From Angustibacter sp049994355 (GTDB lineage: Bacteria; Actinomycetota; Actinomycetes; Actinomycetales; Angustibacteraceae), in assembly GCF_049994355.1 (NCBI RefSeq), contig NZ_CP188257.1, positions 4,154,001 to 4,218,000 on the forward strand: 64,000 bases of DNA, read 5' to 3'. The position numbers were made by a program, and so were the translations under genes. The first letter of the stretch is position 1; each line of letters begins with the position of its first letter. This document shows positions 7,840 through 15,229 of this stretch, piece after piece. Below the pieces are notes generated by a model. It made no database searches. It was not told the DNA's origin and saw nothing but the letters and a program-made list of their open reading frames with translations.

Positions 7840-9057
7840 TCAACGCCGCCGCCAGCGCGAAACGTGCGCCGGGGTGAGCTCGTCGACGGACTGGACGCCG
7901 AGCAGGGCCATCGTCCGGACGATCTCGCTGCTCAGGATCTGGATCGCGCGGTCCACCCCGGCTCGGCCGCCGGCCATCAGCCCGTAGAGGTAGGCCCGGC
8001 CGACCAACGTGAACCTGGCTCCATAGGCCAGCGCCGCCACGACGTCCTGGCCGCTCGTGATGCCGGTGTCCAGGTGCACCTCGACATCCGCACCGACCTC
8101 GCGGACGACGTCCGGCAGCAGGTGGAACGGCACCGGCGCCCGGTCGAGCTGGCGGCCGCCGTGGTTGGACAGCAGCACTGCGTCCACTCCGACGTCCGCG
8201 CAGCGGCGGGCGTCGTCCACGCTCTGCACGCCCTTGACGACCAGCTTGCCGGGCCACTGCGTCTTGATCCAGGCCAGGTCCTCGTAGGTGACGCTCGGGT
8301 CGAACATGGTGTTCAGCAGCTCGGCGACGGTGCCGGACCAGCGGTCCAGCGAGGCGAACGCCAGCGGCTCGGTGGTCAGGAAGTTGACCCACCACGCGGG
8401 CCGCGGGATGGCGTTCACCACCGTGCGCGGGGTGAGGGTAGGCGGAATCGTCATGCCGTTGCGCACGTCCCGCAACCGGTTGCCCGCGACCGGGACGTCG
8501 ACGGTGACCAACAGGGTGTCGTACCCGGCGGCGGCGGCACGCTCGACCAGGGCCATCGAACGGTCCCGGTCCTTCCACATGTACAGCTGGAACCAGTTGC
8601 GCCCGTGCGGAGCCGCGGCGGCGACGTCCTCGATCGACGTGGTTCCCATGGTGGACAGGGAGAACGGGATGCCCGCCGCCTCCGCGGCGGTGGCGCCGGC
8701 CACCTCACCCTCGGTCTGCATCATCCTGGTGAAGCCCGTGGGGGCGATGCCGAAGGGCAGTGCACAGCTGCGTCCGAGGACGTCCACCGACGGGTCGACC
8801 TTGGACACGTCGCGCAGGATCGCGGGATGAAAGGTGATGTCCGCGAACGCCTGCCGGGCGCGGGCCAGCGTCACCTCGCCGTCCGCCGAGCCGTCGGTGT
8901 AGTCGAACGCGGCGCGCGGCGTGCGCCGCTTGGCGACCACGCGCAGGTCGGCGATCGTGTGACAGCGCTGCAGGCGCCGGGACGTCGCGTTGAGCTCCGG
9001 CGACCTGAACTGCAGCAGCGGTGCGAGATCGTGCGGGCTGGGCATTCGACGCTTCAC
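7840..9057 (-). CDS. lldD: FMN-dependent L-lactate dehydrogenase (alpha-hydroxy-acid oxidase family)
   Basis: 405-residue TIM-barrel flavoprotein. It has the family signature SNHGGRQLD with the catalytic His near residue 297, FGIAPTGFTRMM, and the FMN-phosphate segment LDTGITSGQDVVAALAYGA. It oxidises L-lactate to pyruvate at the membrane or cytoplasmic face. The start is GTG at 9057, with GGGAGG six bases upstream; a more upstream ATG lacks a ribosome site. It diverges from rhaI across a shared regulatory region. L-lactate is the end product of the L-lactaldehyde branch of rhamnose breakdown, so its place here makes metabolic sense. Confidence 0.88.
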   Translation of the reverse strand: MKRRMPSPHDLAPLLQFRSPELNATSRRLQRCHTIADLRVVAKRRTPRAAFDYTDGSADGEVTLARARQAFADITFHPAILRDVSKVDPSVDVLGRSCALPFGIAPTGFTRMMQTEGEVAGATAAEAAGIPFSLSTMGTTSIEDVAAAAPHGRNWFQLYMWKDRDRSMALVERAAAAGYDTLLVTVDVPVAGNRLRDVRNGMTIPPTLTPRTVVNAIPRPAWWVNFLTTEPLAFASLDRWSGTVAELLNTMFDPSVTYEDLAWIKTQWPGKLVVKGVQSVDDARRCADVGVDAVLLSNHGGRQLDRAPVPFHLLPDVVREVGADVEVHLDTGITSGQDVVAALAYGARFTLVGRAYLYGLMAGGRAGVDRAIQILSSEIVRTMALLGVQSVDELTPAHVSRWRRR

Positions 9058-9117
9058 CGGGAGCCTCCCTGTCTGGTCGCGGCTGGCGCTGTCCAACCGC
9101 GAGGCTAGCGGGCCGAT

Positions 9118-9130
9118 TAAATCGTATCAA
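9118..9130. promoter_or_regulatory. Shared 13-base element TAAATCGTATCAA, copy 1 (lldD side)
   Basis: Identical to 15105-15117 in the other divergent rhamnose intergenic region. Read toward lldD it is TTGATACGATTTA. Its TTGATA could be a -35 box, with TAGCCT 17 bases later. It is a weak palindrome around a central CG, like LacI-family operators. Confidence 0.55.
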
Positions 9131-9206
9131 CCGAAGCCTGGGTCTCGTCGCCTGACGACAACTCCTGTCTCTCCGTGGCTGGCGCCACGTTCTGCTGGCT
9201 GAGGCC

Positions 9207-9236
9207 TTGACACTCGAGGAGCCCGCTCACTAACTT
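9207..9236 (+). promoter_or_regulatory. rhaI promoter
   Basis: TTGACA (9207-9212), an 18-base spacer and TAACTT (9231-9236). The predicted transcription start is at about 9243, inside the operator that follows. Confidence 0.65.
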
Positions 9237-9240
9237 GTGC

Positions 9241-9252
9241 TGGAACGTTTCA
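9241..9252. promoter_or_regulatory. LacI-type operator TGGAACGTTTCA at the rhaI start
   Basis: Shares AACGTTTCA with 15167-15175 and 20756-20764. The full palindrome would be TGAAACGTTTCA. It overlaps the predicted transcription start, a blocking position. Confidence 0.65.
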
Positions 9253-9318
9253 TATGCGTGCGATGCGGGTGGGATCGTGTACCCACTGAACGTGGGGACA
9301 GTCGGGAGTGTGGTGGGC

Positions 9319-10479
9319 GTGGCGATCGATCGGCTGAACGAGCTGGACGACTTCACCGTCGAAGTGCCGAGCTGGGCCTACGGCAATGCCGGCACGCGTT
9401 TCAAGGTCTTCCGCACGGAGGGAGTCCCGCGCGATCCCTGGGAGAAGATCGCGGACGCGGCCCAGGTCAACGCGCTCACCGGTGCGGCACCGCGAGTCTC
9501 CTTGCACATCCCCTGGGACCGCGTGGACGACTTCGCCGGTCTGGCCGAGTACGCCGCGGGGCTGGGCGTCAGCATCGGCGGCATCAACAGCAACCTGTTC
9601 CAGGAGGACGACTACAAGCTGGGCTCGCTGACCCACGTCGACACCGGCATCCGGGCCCGCGCGATCGACCACCACCTCGAGTGCATCGAGATCATGCGGC
9701 AGACCGGCTCCAAGGACCTCAAGATCTGGCTGCCCGACGGCACGAACTACGCCGGACAGGACTCGCTCGCCCGCCGCCAGGACCGCCTCGCCGACTCGCT
9801 GGAGCAGATCTACTCAGCGCTCGACCCCGACCACCGGCTGCTGCTGGAGTACAAGTTCTTCGAGCCCTACTTCTACTCGATGGACGTCCCGGACTGGGGT
9901 ACGTCGTTGCTGCACTGCCTGGCGCTGGGGCGGCAGGCGAAGGTGGTGCTGGACACCGGTCACCACGCGCCCGGGACGAACATCGAGTTCATCGTCGTGC
10001 AGCTGCTGCGCCAGGGCCGGCTGGGAGCCTTCGACTTCAATTCCAGGTACTACGCCGACGACGACCTGATCGTCGGGTCGGCGGACCCGTTCCAGTTGTT
10101 CCGGATCCTGAACGAGATCGTCGAGGCAGGCGCGCATCGACCCGAGTCGGGCGTGAACTTCATGCTCGACCAGTGCCACAACATCGAGGAGAAGATCCCG
10201 GGCCAGATCCGCTCCGTGCTCAACGTCCAGCAGGCGACGGCCAAGGCCCTGCTGGTCGACCGAACGGCGCTCACCGAGGCGCAGGACTGCGGGGACGTGC
10301 TCGGGGCGCACCAGGTGCTGATGGACGCGTTCGAGACCGACGTGCGCGAGATCCTCTCGGACCGCCGCGAACAAGCCGGCCTGCCGCGCGACCCGGTGGC
10401 CGAGTTCGCGCAGTCCGGGTACGCCGAACGGGTGGCCAAGGAGCGCGCCGACGGTGCGCAGGCGGGGTGGGGAGCCTGA
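9319..10479 (+). CDS. rhaI: L-rhamnose isomerase (RhaI type)
   Basis: Converts L-rhamnose to L-rhamnulose in the cytoplasm. 386 residues of a xylose-isomerase-like TIM barrel. Candidate metal ligands lie in LLLEYKFFEP, VVLDTGHHAPG and FDFNSRYYADDD, as in the Pseudomonas stutzeri-type enzyme. The start is uncertain: GTG codons at 9310, 9313 and 9319 are close together. I chose 9319 because GGGAG (9304-9308) sits ten bases upstream. The open frame extends back to 9235, into the operator, which argues against the longer form. The stop shares a base with the rhaEW ATG. Confidence 0.88.
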   Translation: MAIDRLNELDDFTVEVPSWAYGNAGTRFKVFRTEGVPRDPWEKIADAAQVNALTGAAPRVSLHIPWDRVDDFAGLAEYAAGLGVSIGGINSNLFQEDDYKLGSLTHVDTGIRARAIDHHLECIEIMRQTGSKDLKIWLPDGTNYAGQDSLARRQDRLADSLEQIYSALDPDHRLLLEYKFFEPYFYSMDVPDWGTSLLHCLALGRQAKVVLDTGHHAPGTNIEFIVVQLLRQGRLGAFDFNSRYYADDDLIVGSADPFQLFRILNEIVEAGAHRPESGVNFMLDQCHNIEEKIPGQIRSVLNVQQATAKALLVDRTALTEAQDCGDVLGAHQVLMDAFETDVREILSDRREQAGLPRDPVAEFAQSGYAERVAKERADGAQAGWGA

Positions 10480-12518
10480 TGCCTGTCAGCGAGACGGTGC
10501 AGGCGCTGATCGCCCGGTCGAACCGCCTGGGCAGCGACGCACGCAACACGAACTATGCCGGTGGGAACACCTCCGCCAAGGGCGAGCTGACCGATCCGGT
10601 GACCGACGAGCCGACTCAGGTGTTGTGGGTCAAGGGTTCCGGCGGCGACCTGGGCACCCTGTCGGCGCGCGGCCTGGCCGTTCTCCGGCGCGACCGGTTG
10701 AAGGCGCTGGTCGCCGTCTACCCCGGCGTCGAGCGCGAGGACGAGATGGTCGCTGCCCTCGACTACTGTCTCTTCGGCTCCGGCGGCGCTGCACCGTCCA
10801 TCGACACCGCCATGCACGGACTCGTCGAGGCCGACCACGTCGACCACCTGCACCCGGACTCGGGGATCGCGCTGGCGACTGCTGCTGACGGGGAGGCGCT
10901 CACCCGGGCGTGCTTCGGGGACCGGGTGGTCTGGGTGCCCTGGCGCCGTCCGGGTTTCCAGCTGGGACTTGACATCGCAGCGATCAAGGAGACGAACCCG
11001 CAGGCCATCGGCTGCATCCTCGGCGGGCACGGGGTCACGGCGTGGGGCGACACCAGCGCGGAGTGCGAGGCCAGGTCGCTGGAGATCATCCGGACCGCCG
11101 AGCAGTTCATCGCCACCCACGGACGCCCGGACCCGTTCGGCGCGAGTGTCCAGGCGAACGCAGCACTGGAGACGGAGGTGCGGCGAGAGCGCGCCGCACG
11201 GCTCGCTCCGATCATCCGCGGCCTGGCGTCGACCGACGCCCCGCAGGTCGGCCATTTCACGGACAGCGACGTCGTCTTGGACTTCCTGGCGCACGAGCGG
11301 ACGCCCGAGCTGGCCGCCCTGGGTACGTCCTGCCCGGACCACTTCCTGCGCACCAAGATCCGCCCGATGGTCCTGGATCTCGGGCCCGGCGCCGACCTGG
11401 AGCAGGTCGAGGCCCGGCTGCGCGAGCTGCACACCGACTACCGGCAGGAGTACGCGGCGTACTACCAGCGGCACGCCACGGCCGAATCCCCGGCCATCCG
11501 CGGCGCGGACCCCGCGATCGTGCTGGTCCCCGGTGTCGGGATGTTCAGCTTCGGCAAGGACAAACAGACCGCCCGGGTCGCCGGCGAGTTCTACGTCAAC
11601 GCGATCAACGTGATGCGCGGCGCCGAAGCGCTGTCCACCTACTCCCCCATCGACGAGGCCGAGAAGTTCCGGATCGAGTACTGGGCTCTCGAGGAGGCCA
11701 AGCTGGCCCGGCTGCCGAGGCCGAGGGCGCTGGCCACCCGGGTCGCGCTGGTCACCGGAGCCGGGTCCGGCATCGGCAAGGCGATCGCCGAGCGGCTGGC
11801 CGCCGAAGGCGCCTGCGTCGTGGTCAGCGACCTCGACGCCGAGGCCGCCGCGAAGGTGGCCGAGTCGATCGGCAGCACCGATGTCGCCGTTGCCGTCGCT
11901 GCCGACGTCAGCGACGAGTCCGCCGTGGCGAATGCGGTGCGCGAGGCGGTCCTGGCGTTCGGCGGACTGGACCTCGTCGTGAACAACGCAGGCCTTTCCA
12001 TCTCGAAACCCTTGCTAGAGACCACCTCCCGCGACTGGGACCTGCAACACGACGTGATGGCGAAGGGGTCGTTCCTGGTCTCCCGGGAGGCGGTCCGAGT
12101 CATGGGGCCGCAGCAGATGGGCGGCGACATCGTCTATATCTCCAGCAAGAACGGCGTCTTCGCCGGCCCGAACAACGTGGCCTACGGCGCAACCAAAGCG
12201 GACCAGGCACACCAGGTACGGCTGCTCGCCGCCGAGCTCGGTTCGCTCGGGATCCGCGTCAACGGCGTGAATCCGGACGGCGTGGTTCGGGGCTCGGGCA
12301 TCTTCGCCGGCGGGTGGGGCGCGCAGCGCGCGGCCGTCTACGGGGTAGCGGAAGAGGACCTCGGCGCCTACTACGCCAAGCGGACCCTGCTCGGTAAGGA
12401 GGTGCTGCCCGAGCACATCGCCGCGGCGGTCTTCGCGCTCACCGGCGGGGACCTGTCGCAGACCACCGGCCTGCACATCCCGGTCGACTCCGGCGTCGCG
12501 ACCGCGTTCCTGCGCTAG
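10479..12518 (+). CDS. rhaE: Bifunctional rhamnulose-1-phosphate aldolase / L-lactaldehyde dehydrogenase (RhaEW type)
   Basis: A 679-residue fusion. Residues 1 to about 400 form a class II aldolase/adducin domain with a zinc-site HLHPDSG near 120 and HGVTAWGDTSAECEARS near 186. Residues from about 420 form a short-chain dehydrogenase with VTGAGSGIGKAIAERL, NNAG, and catalytic Tyr569 and Lys573 in YGATKA. It should cleave L-rhamnulose-1-phosphate to DHAP and L-lactaldehyde and oxidise the aldehyde to L-lactate. The same fusion is known from Bacillus and Chloroflexus rhamnose clusters. The ATG overlaps the rhaI stop (TGATG). A 1093-residue open frame reaching back to 9237 is only a shadow of rhaI. 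Confidence 0.9.
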   Translation: MPVSETVQALIARSNRLGSDARNTNYAGGNTSAKGELTDPVTDEPTQVLWVKGSGGDLGTLSARGLAVLRRDRLKALVAVYPGVEREDEMVAALDYCLFGSGGAAPSIDTAMHGLVEADHVDHLHPDSGIALATAADGEALTRACFGDRVVWVPWRRPGFQLGLDIAAIKETNPQAIGCILGGHGVTAWGDTSAECEARSLEIIRTAEQFIATHGRPDPFGASVQANAALETEVRRERAARLAPIIRGLASTDAPQVGHFTDSDVVLDFLAHERTPELAALGTSCPDHFLRTKIRPMVLDLGPGADLEQVEARLRELHTDYRQEYAAYYQRHATAESPAIRGADPAIVLVPGVGMFSFGKDKQTARVAGEFYVNAINVMRGAEALSTYSPIDEAEKFRIEYWALEEAKLARLPRPRALATRVALVTGAGSGIGKAIAERLAAEGACVVVSDLDAEAAAKVAESIGSTDVAVAVAADVSDESAVANAVREAVLAFGGLDLVVNNAGLSISKPLLETTSRDWDLQHDVMAKGSFLVSREAVRVMGPQQMGGDIVYISSKNGVFAGPNNVAYGATKADQAHQVRLLAAELGSLGIRVNGVNPDGVVRGSGIFAGGWGAQRAAVYGVAEEDLGAYYAKRTLLGKEVLPEHIAAAVFALTGGDLSQTTGLHIPVDSGVATAFLR

Positions 12519-12529
12519 GGACTGCCACG

Positions 12530-14014
12530 ATGCACGTCGCCGCCGTCGACCTCGGCGCCTCCAGCGGCCGAGTGATGCTGGCGGACGTCGGAACGGACCG
12601 GCTTGCGCTGCAAGAGATACACCGGTTCCCGAACGTCCCGGTCACGGTTGACCACACCCTGTACTGGGATGTTCTGGGCTTGTACGGCGGCATGCAGGAG
12701 GGCCTTCGGCGGGTGCACGGGCTGGTCGGCGAGCTGGCCGGCATCGGGGTCGACGCCTGGGCGGTGGACTACGGGCTGCTGGACAGCGACGGCCGGCTGA
12801 TCGACAACCCGGTGCACTACCGGGACTCCCGGACGGCGAACGCGCTGGACATGGTGCACCGGGTGATCGGCCGCGACGAGCTCTACCGGACGACTGGTGT
12901 GCAGGAGCTGTCTTTCAACACGTTGGTACAGCTGGCCTGCGAGCGTGGCACGGCCAGGTTGGCCAGGGCGCAGCGCCTGCTACTGGTGCCCGACCTGCTG
13001 ACGTACTGGATGAGCGGCCAGGTCGGGGCCGAGCGGACCAACGCCTCCACCACTCAGCTGTACGACGCGACGCGACGCTGCTGGGAGCCGTCCTTCCTGA
13101 CCCGACTGGGAGTTCCGTTCGAGCTGCTGGCACCGCTGGTCGATCCCGGCACCGTCATCGGACCGGTCACCAGGGACTTCGCCGGGCTGATCGGTGGAAG
13201 CGAGCGAACCCAGGTGGTGGCGGTCGGCTCGCACGACACCGCGTCAGCGGTCGCCGGCACACCGTTGGGTAACCCGCGGACGGCGGCGTTCATCTCCTCC
13301 GGCACGTGGTCGCTGGTCGGCGTAGAGCTGGCGGAACCCGTGCTCACCGACGCGGCGCGCACCGCGAACTTCACCAACGAGGCCGGGGTCGACGGCACGG
13401 TTCGCTTCCTGCGCAATGTGATGGGGCTGTGGATCATCCAGGAGTCACTGCGCACCTGGAAGCTGGCCGGCCGGCCGCAGGACCTGCGGCGACTGATCCA
13501 CGAGGCGGCGCGGCTGCCGCGGCTGACCTGGGTGATCGACCCGGACGACGCGTCGCTGCTGCCACCCGGCGACCAGCCGTCCCGGATCGCCCGGCTCTGC
13601 GAGCAGACCGGGCAGCGGCCGCCGACGGAGCCGGCTCAGGTCGTCCGAACGATCCTGGACAGCCTTGCCCTTGCCTACCGGCGGGCGGTCCGCCTGGCGC
13701 AGGCCGTCACCGGGGTCGACGTGCAAACTGTGCACGTGGTCGGCGGTGGAGCCAACAACGCGCTCCTGTGCCAGCTGACCGCGGACGCCTGCGGGGTGCC
13801 TGTGCTGGCCGGCCCGGTCGAGGCTGCCGCGATCGGCAACGCGCTCGTGCAGGCCCGCGCACTCGGTGGGCTGTCCGGCGACCTGTCTGCGCTGCGGCAG
13901 CTGGTGTCCCGAACCCAGCAGGTCGTGCGCTACGAACCCCAGGGGGTGCAGGCCGAGTGGGACGCTGCCCAGGGCCGGTTGGACCGCCGGACGAGTCAAC
14001 CGGCCACGGCCTGA
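12530..14014 (+). CDS. rhaB: Rhamnulokinase
   Basis: Phosphorylates L-rhamnulose with ATP to rhamnulose-1-phosphate. 494-residue FGGY-family kinase. The N-terminal phosphate loop is VDLGASSGRVMLADVG, the catalytic segment GVDAWAVDYGLLD, and the C-terminal lobe has FISSGTWSLVGVEL and VHVVGGGANNALLCQLTADA. It follows rhaEW by 11 bases. Its last 19 bases overlap the end of the convergent LacI gene, leaving no room for a separate terminator. Confidence 0.92.
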   Translation: MHVAAVDLGASSGRVMLADVGTDRLALQEIHRFPNVPVTVDHTLYWDVLGLYGGMQEGLRRVHGLVGELAGIGVDAWAVDYGLLDSDGRLIDNPVHYRDSRTANALDMVHRVIGRDELYRTTGVQELSFNTLVQLACERGTARLARAQRLLLVPDLLTYWMSGQVGAERTNASTTQLYDATRRCWEPSFLTRLGVPFELLAPLVDPGTVIGPVTRDFAGLIGGSERTQVVAVGSHDTASAVAGTPLGNPRTAAFISSGTWSLVGVELAEPVLTDAARTANFTNEAGVDGTVRFLRNVMGLWIIQESLRTWKLAGRPQDLRRLIHEAARLPRLTWVIDPDDASLLPPGDQPSRIARLCEQTGQRPPTEPAQVVRTILDSLALAYRRAVRLAQAVTGVDVQTVHVVGGGANNALLCQLTADACGVPVLAGPVEAAAIGNALVQARALGGLSGDLSALRQLVSRTQQVVRYEPQGVQAEWDAAQGRLDRRTSQPATA

Positions 14015-15036
14015 CCGCCCGACGCACCACCCTGGGTCGAGGAACGGACGACGAGCTCGGGGGCGAAGATCACCTGACGGTGGCCGTGCGTCTTCGGAGC
14101 GCGCACCTCCTCGATCAACAGCTCGGCGGCCGCCTGCCCCAGCTGGGTCGTCGGCTGCCTGATTGAGGTCAGGGCGACGGCCGCGGCAGCGGCGAAGTCG
14201 ATGTCGTCGTAGCCGACGATCGCCATGTCGTCGGGCACCGCGAGCCGGTTCGCCGTCATGCTCTGCAGCATCCCGAGGGCGAGCAGATCGTTGGCGCAGA
14301 ACACCGCGGTGGGTCGTCTGGCGCCGCGGGTGAGGAGCTGGTCGCCCGCCGCGCGACCGGCCGCGACGTTCAGCCCAGGCGTCTCCAGGACCGCCAGGTC
14401 CTTGGGGTTCAGTCCCGCCTGCTCCATGGCCAGCCTGGCGCCGGCCAGCCGGTCCTCGACCTGCCCGATCGAGCTGGGACCTCCGACGAAGCCGATCCTG
14501 GTGTGCCCGCACGCGATCAAGTGCGCGACCGCCTGCCGCCCACCGGAGACGTCGTCCACCGAGACGGAGCAGAAGTTGGACGACGACGGGCGGTCCACCA
14601 TGACCACGGGGGTGCCGGAGCGGGCGATCCGGCTGATGTTCTTGCTGCGGGCCGACATCGGGGTGATCAGGATGCCGAACACGCGCTGCTCCTGGAGCAT
14701 GCTCAGGTACTTGTCCTCGCGGGACTCGGACTCCCTGCTGTTGCAGAGCATCACCCCGAGGTTGTTGGCATCCGCGGCGATCTCGACGCCGGCGGCCAGG
14801 TCGGTGAAGAAGGGGTTCGCGACGTCCAGCACCAGCAGGCCGATCGTCCGGCTGCGTCCGGCTCGCAGCTGCCGGGCGGCCTCGTTGCGGACGTAGCCGA
14901 GCTCGTCGATCGCGGCGTGCACCCGCGCCCTGGTCGCCTCGGTCACCCGGTCCGGCCGGTTGAGCACGTTCGACACCGTGCCCAGCGAGACCCCCGCCCG
15001 CGACGCGACGTCCTTCACGCTCACCGTCTCTGACAT
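13996..15036 (-). CDS. rhaR: LacI-family transcriptional repressor of the rhamnose genes
   Basis: 346 residues. The N-terminal helix-turn-helix and hinge (VKDVASRAGVSLGTVSNVLN; ARQLRAG) are followed by a periplasmic-binding-protein-like sensor domain. By position it is the regulator of the surrounding rhamnose genes and probably binds AACGTTTCA sites at 9241, 15167 and 20756, releasing DNA when rhamnose or a derivative is present. It diverges from the rhamnosidase. Its own promoter region carries TTGATACGATTTA. The ligand is inferred from context. Confidence 0.85.
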   Translation of the reverse strand: MSETVSVKDVASRAGVSLGTVSNVLNRPDRVTEATRARVHAAIDELGYVRNEAARQLRAGRSRTIGLLVLDVANPFFTDLAAGVEIAADANNLGVMLCNSRESESREDKYLSMLQEQRVFGILITPMSARSKNISRIARSGTPVVMVDRPSSSNFCSVSVDDVSGGRQAVAHLIACGHTRIGFVGGPSSIGQVEDRLAGARLAMEQAGLNPKDLAVLETPGLNVAAGRAAGDQLLTRGARRPTAVFCANDLLALGMLQSMTANRLAVPDDMAIVGYDDIDFAAAAAVALTSIRQPTTQLGQAAAELLIEEVRAPKTHGHRQVIFAPELVVRSSTQGGASGGQAVAG

Positions 15037-15104
15037 CTACGAGCTCCAGGTGCATTCAGGTGTCGCCCGGGCCGGACGAGGCAGCGCGCTCAGGGTCCCC
15101 GGCC

Positions 15105-15117
15105 TAAATCGTATCAA
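15105..15117. promoter_or_regulatory. Shared 13-base element TAAATCGTATCAA, copy 2 (lacI side)
   Basis: Exact copy of 9118-9130, again on the side of the minus-strand gene and in the same orientation. It is 69 bases upstream of the repressor ATG, so it may be an autoregulatory site or a promoter element. Confidence 0.55.
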
Positions 15118-15132
15118 TGAGTGGGCCGGTCC

Positions 15133-15175
15133 TTGACAGCGACTTGACGGGAATGGAAGTGTGTAAAACGTTTCA
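15133..15175 (+). promoter_or_regulatory. Rhamnosidase promoter region with LacI-type operator
   Basis: TTGACA (15133-15138) and TTGACG (15144-15149) are candidate -35 boxes and TAAAAC (15164-15169) a candidate -10, but no pair has ideal spacing. AACGTTTCA at 15167-15175 overlaps the -10 candidate and matches the sites at rhaI and the ABC transporter. Confidence 0.55.
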
Positions 15176-15229
15176 ACATGTGTGCCAGTAGCAGTTCCGA
15201 CCGTTTTCGCAGAGTGGGGAGATGCGCGT

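Noticed and set aside
9237..12518. A 1093-codon open frame spanning rhaI and rhaEW in one frame
   Set aside because: Only the part from 10479 has family similarity. The N-terminal 400 codons are an out-of-frame reading of rhaI and are low-complexity Arg/Gly/Pro.
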